DNA of 64,000 nucleotides, taken from the NCBI GenBank assembly GCA_020636475.1, contig JACJXU010000001.1, positions 124,001-188,000 of the forward strand, in the 5' to 3' direction. Source of the stretch: Chitinophagales bacterium. Its GTDB lineage: Bacteria > Bacteroidota > Bacteroidia > Chitinophagales > UBA2359. The notes under the pieces are model-generated. The model was given only the letters and a program-made list of their open reading frames with translations, ran no database searches and had not been told where the DNA came from. Of the stretch, positions 60,737-64,000 are shown in pieces. The translations under genes and the position numbers were made by a program. Position 1 is the stretch's first letter, and each line of letters starts with the position of its first letter.

Positions 60737-61419
60737 AAATCTATTGGCACAAAGCCCATTTCACTCCATTTTTCTGTACAATACTTACCTTTGATAACCA
60801 TTGCCACCAACTCGGCGGTATTTTTAACATCCAATTTATCCATCATTCGTTGGCGATGCCCTTCTATGGTACGTTTGCTCAGATACAGTTTGTCCGCAAT
60901 TTCGACCGTTGTCAATCCCGAAGCAATATAGTACATTATTTCACATTCGCGGCTGGTAAAGGCTTCTTTTTGAAAGGAAGGAACTTGCCCATGTGGGCTA
61001 TTCGACTGAAAAAAACGATTTAATTGCTCCGGCGCAAAATAACGACCGTGTGTATATACTTCTTCTATACAATGCATCACTTCTTCCCACTCAGAGTTTT
61101 TGTATAAATATCCGTGCACTCCTTCATTCATCAAATAATTGAGCAGTTGTGTCTCGTCGTGCATAGACAATACAATTACTTTGCAGTCATAGTGATTATC
61201 TCGCAAGGCTTTAAACACTTCGATACCATCTACATCCGGCATTTTTAGGTCTAAAAGCAGTACGTCCATATCCACTTGTTCTATACGCGCCAAAGTATCT
61301 GCCCCTCCCGATGATTCAAAAACTACATCCATATTATCTAAACTTGTCAGCAGTTCTATCAATCCTTTTCTAAAAAGCTGGTGGTCATCTACCACACCAA
61401 TTCGTATTTTTGATTGCAT
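60733..61419 (-). CDS. NarL/FixJ-type response regulator
   Basis: 228 residues. Receiver domain (about 5-122) with IGVVDDHQLFRKGL (acidic pocket), VLLLDLKMPDVDG (phosphoacceptor Asp near 57), VIVLSMHDE and YLYKNS (conserved Lys). The LuxR/NarL helix-turn-helix domain (about 150-215) has FTSRECEIMYYIASGLTTVEIADKLYLSKRTIEGHRQRMMDKLDV. A transcription regulator controlled by a sensor kinase that is not in this window. lpxK lies upstream in the same direction, 122 bases away. Target genes unknown. Confidence 0.95.
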   Translation of the reverse strand: MQSKIRIGVVDDHQLFRKGLIELLTSLDNMDVVFESSGGADTLARIEQVDMDVLLLDLKMPDVDGIEVFKALRDNHYDCKVIVLSMHDETQLLNYLMNEGVHGYLYKNSEWEEVMHCIEEVYTHGRYFAPEQLNRFFQSNSPHGQVPSFQKEAFTSRECEIMYYIASGLTTVEIADKLYLSKRTIEGHRQRMMDKLDVKNTAELVAMVIKGKYCTEKWSEMGFVPIDF

Positions 61420-61541
61420 AAGCCAAAATTTTTGATTTCACATAAAGGTTCTCCAAAAATAAACAAAGTTCAAGAAGTATCTAAATTTTTGGGGTTAAAA
61501 TACTTTTAGAATATTCTTAATAAGTCGTTTTTTGAAAAAAA

Positions 61542-62669
61542 TCAATCTTTTTTACTTACTGCTTTGATATGTTGCAACAAAATTTGCTGAAATATTGCTT
61601 CGCTGTGAAGGAAAACCGTTTTTATAGACAAAACCGCCACCTTAGCTTCATCAAATGGTTGCGCTTGTAGAAGGGGTAAAATTTTTACGGCATCTTTTTC
61701 CGTAGTAAGTAGTACTGTGTCTTGTGCTTTTTCTCCTTTAAAATACAAATCCCGCCAACTTTGCCAGTCTTTTTCTGTATAACGATAATGGTCGGGATAC
61801 TGGCGAATAATTATTTTTTTAAAATGAGCTTGTGCATATTCTACCAACGAAACAGGTTCGGCAATTCCGCACACCAGCACCATAGGCGTATTTTTATCTA
61901 TGGTACAAGTCTTTTGGCTTATAAAATAAGGTTTTTCGTATTGTAAACGGGTGAAAAATAGTTTTTGCTGCGGCAATATATTTAAGTCGGTGTGTAATTT
62001 TTGCTGTACTGCCTCGCTCAAATTTTCAGGACATTTGCTTACTATCACCACATCGGCGCGGCGGGCAGCTTTTTTTATATCGCGCAAATAACCTGCGGGC
62101 AAAAGTTGGTCGTAGCAATACAAACGGTGGTAGCTGCTCAACAAAATATTGAATGAAGGCGCGATGGCGCGGTGCTGAAAAGCATCGTCCAAAACAATGG
62201 TTTCTACGTCCGGATATTCCGCCAAAAGTTCTATCAGCGTAAAAATGCGTTTTGCGCCTACTCCTACAGGCACTTGCGGAAAACGCTGCTTCAGTAACAA
62301 AGGCTCGTCTCCTACTTCGGCGGCGGTACTTTGGGTTTGTACTTCTGCAAATCCTGCTGCGCTGCGTCCGTAGCCGCGACTTATTAAGCCTACTGCTATT
62401 TCTTTTTCCTGAAAAAATTGGAGCAAATATGCCGAAAAAGGTGTTTTGCCACTTCCTCCGGCACTAAGGTTTCCCACACAAAAAAGTGGCAAGTCAAAGG
62501 AAACACTTTTCAGGATTTTGTGGTCGTACAAAAAGTGTCTTATGCTCAAGACCATTCCCCACAACAAGGTAAAAGGCATAAGATACCATCGAATGACGGG
62601 TTGGGGAGGCGAAGTATTATTGCGCGTGTCGGACACTATTTTCTTTTTATTCAAACGCTTTGGCCACAA
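61542..62669 (-). CDS. lpxK: Tetraacyldisaccharide 4'-kinase
   Basis: LpxK phosphorylates the lipid A disaccharide precursor at the 4' position at the inner membrane. Up to 375 residues. The N-terminal amphipathic/hydrophobic segment LMPFTLLWGMVLSIRHFLYD is the usual family start region. Walker A GNLSAGGSGKTPF (near 66-78) and GLISRGYGRS follow, then DDAFQHRAI and the nucleotide motif of the P-loop fold. The ATG at 62669 overlaps the sucA 3' end by 23 bases; a GTG at 62636 would avoid the overlap and match family length better. Evidence for an LPS with lipid A. Confidence 0.92.
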   Translation of the reverse strand: MWPKRLNKKKIVSDTRNNTSPPQPVIRWYLMPFTLLWGMVLSIRHFLYDHKILKSVSFDLPLFCVGNLSAGGSGKTPFSAYLLQFFQEKEIAVGLISRGYGRSAAGFAEVQTQSTAAEVGDEPLLLKQRFPQVPVGVGAKRIFTLIELLAEYPDVETIVLDDAFQHRAIAPSFNILLSSYHRLYCYDQLLPAGYLRDIKKAARRADVVIVSKCPENLSEAVQQKLHTDLNILPQQKLFFTRLQYEKPYFISQKTCTIDKNTPMVLVCGIAEPVSLVEYAQAHFKKIIIRQYPDHYRYTEKDWQSWRDLYFKGEKAQDTVLLTTEKDAVKILPLLQAQPFDEAKVAVLSIKTVFLHSEAIFQQILLQHIKAVSKKD

Positions 62670-63999
62670 TACGCGCTTGTTCTTCTATATGAATTTTCTT
62701 AAAGCCCGTAGCCGTAGAAGCACTGTATTTGCGTGAAATTACCCGCCAATCGACTTTGCGGTAGCGGCTCAGGATAAACGTCCACGCGCCCATATTTTCC
62801 GGTTCTTCTTGCACCCACACCCATTCGGCATTTTTGTAACGTTTTACCAAATCATCTAATTGTTTTACGGGTAAAGGATACAATTGTTCCAAACGGACAA
62901 TAGCTACATCTTTGTGTTTATTTTCATTTTTCTCCTCAATAAGGTCGTAATATATTTTACCACTACAAACTAATACGCGGCGTACTTTGGCGGCAGCTAC
63001 GGTATTATTATCTTCTAATATTTCTTTAAAACCACCTTCGCTTAGTTCGCTGATATCGGAAATACACTTAGGATAGCGCAGCAGCGATTTTGGCGACATC
63101 ACCACAAGCGGCTTGCGAAATGGCAAGGCTAACTGGCGGCGCAAGGCATGAAAGAAATTTGCCGGCTCGGTAATATTAGTAACGAAAATATTATACTCGG
63201 CGCAGGCTTGCAAGTAGCGTTCTAAACGCGCGCTGGAGTGTTCGGGACCTTGTCCTTCGTAACCATGTGGAAGCAGCATTACCAAACCTGTCATACGTTG
63301 CCACTTGCTTTCGGACGAAGAAATAAATTGGTCGAAAATAGTTTGTGCGCCGTTGGCAAAATCGCCGAATTGTGCTTCCCACAATACAAGATGGTCGGGA
63401 GAAGCCATTGCATAACCATACTCAAAGCCCAAAACCGCAAATTCGGAAAGCAGAGAGTTGTATATCATAAACCTTCCTTGCGTTGGCGACAAATCCGAAA
63501 GACGGTTGTATTCTATATTGGTTTCTTCGTCGGTAATTACGGCGTGTCGGTGCGAAAAAGTACCTCTCTTTACGTCCTGACCGCTCATACGCACATTTTT
63601 ACCTTCTACCAACAAAGACGCATACGCCAATAATTCGGCAGTTGCCCAGTCTATTTGTTTTTTATGTAAAGTATTCTCTAAGTTTTGCTGCAGCATGCGC
63701 GCCACCTTACGCAAGGGCTTAAATCCTTCGGGCATTTTGTCAATGGCTTTTATTAAATACTGAATTTCTTCTGCACTAACTGCCGTAACAGGCGATTTTT
63801 CAAAATCTTCGGGCTGGCTACGGCGCAACTTACGCCAAGCAATTTCGGGTTCTTGGTATTGGTATTGCAAAGGATTTTGGCGTGTTTCGTCTAATCTATT
63901 TTGCAACTCTGCCCAAAAAGATTCGTCCATTTGTTTCGCAAGTTCTGCTTCTACTTCTCCTCTTTGGGTTAGCTTTTGAATGTACAAATCTCTTGGATT
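62647..63999 (-). CDS. sucA: 2-oxoglutarate dehydrogenase E1 component, 3' part only
   Basis: C-terminal half (about 450 residues) of the ThDP-dependent E1 subunit of the oxoglutarate dehydrogenase complex, a TCA-cycle enzyme. The frame remains open to the right edge (NPRDLYIQKLTQRG), so the start lies outside the window. Clear landmarks are RMSGQDVKRGTFSHRHAVI, SEFAVLGFEYGYAMASPDHLVLWEAQFGDFANGAQTIFDQFISS, LLPHGYEGQGPEHSSARLERYLQ, PLVVMSPKSLLR and the end YKNAEWVWVQEEPENMGAWTFI. lpxK overlaps its 3' end. The partner sucB is not visible here. Confidence 0.95.
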   Translation of the reverse strand, partial: NPRDLYIQKLTQRGEVEAELAKQMDESFWAELQNRLDETRQNPLQYQYQEPEIAWRKLRRSQPEDFEKSPVTAVSAEEIQYLIKAIDKMPEGFKPLRKVARMLQQNLENTLHKKQIDWATAELLAYASLLVEGKNVRMSGQDVKRGTFSHRHAVITDEETNIEYNRLSDLSPTQGRFMIYNSLLSEFAVLGFEYGYAMASPDHLVLWEAQFGDFANGAQTIFDQFISSSESKWQRMTGLVMLLPHGYEGQGPEHSSARLERYLQACAEYNIFVTNITEPANFFHALRRQLALPFRKPLVVMSPKSLLRYPKCISDISELSEGGFKEILEDNNTVAAAKVRRVLVCSGKIYYDLIEEKNENKHKDVAIVRLEQLYPLPVKQLDDLVKRYKNAEWVWVQEEPENMGAWTFILSRYRKVDWRVISRKYSASTATGFKKIHIEEQARIVAKAFE

Positions 64000-64000
64000 G

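Overview
The window is chromosomal DNA of a low-GC Bacteroidota bacterium. The evidence is consistent across the window: many proteins end in C-terminal sorting domains of the type IX secretion system (T9SS), and there is a GldB-like gliding lipoprotein. DUF4249 and other Bacteroidota-typical lipoproteins, MenD (menaquinone respiration), LpxK (Gram-negative lipid A) and TAnnTTTG-type promoters point the same way. I cannot place it to genus; a Chitinophagales or Saprospirales-like lineage is a guess. I saw no tRNA, rRNA, CRISPR array, integrase, transposase or phage gene.

Layout. 0-2.8 kb: the 3' end of a methyltransferase gene, then a tight cluster of DoxX-like, DUF2071, membrane-anchored methyltransferase and small membrane protein genes. 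3-6.3 kb: Na+/Ca2+ antiporter, then an ABC ATPase - LUD protein - glycosyltransferase operon. 6.3-12 kb: ECF sigma factor, polyprenyl synthase, hydrolase, L,D-transpeptidase, SET-domain protein and IspD. 11.9-12.4 kb: a hairpin-rich non-coding stretch. 12.4-20.8 kb: small membrane proteins, a META-domain lipoprotein, PanB, a DUF4249 lipoprotein, a peroxiredoxin, a MORN-type lipoprotein, an ArsC-like protein and a second DUF2071 protein.

20.8-34.5 kb is the main accessory region. It holds a 1077-residue secreted esterase-GH9 glucanase fusion and four paralogous T9SS-secreted proteins with Peptidase_S74 (intramolecular chaperone) domains. Those four share promoter-like blocks, and three end in terminators of the same type. 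Two paralogous cytosolic helical proteins are interleaved on the other strand. 34.5-40.8 kb holds radC and then a four-gene operon: a TerB-like/CbbX-type AAA+ ATPase, a coiled-coil protein, a membrane-anchored PspA/ESCRT-III-like protein, and an inner-membrane-anchored solute-binding protein fused to an OmpA peptidoglycan-binding domain. I consider this operon the best candidate for an under-described envelope system. The SsuB/TauB-type ABC ATPase at 4.0 kb, which has no permease beside it, could be a partner, but that is inference.

40.8-43.6 kb: two lipoproteins, the first with an apparent one-base frameshift in a C-run at its natural start. 43.6-64 kb: a repeat element (second copy at 31.1 kb), a T9SS protein, riboflavin synthase, an outer-membrane barrel, GldB, a secreted metalloprotease, MenD, a HemC-HemD fusion, FtsH, a small lipoprotein, NUDIX hydrolase, EEP-family lipoprotein, protein tyrosine phosphatase, HisS, a NarL-type regulator, LpxK and the 3' part of sucA. 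This last part is mostly ordinary housekeeping content.

All calls come from reading motifs and context by eye. Family names are recognition without database search, and residue positions are approximate.
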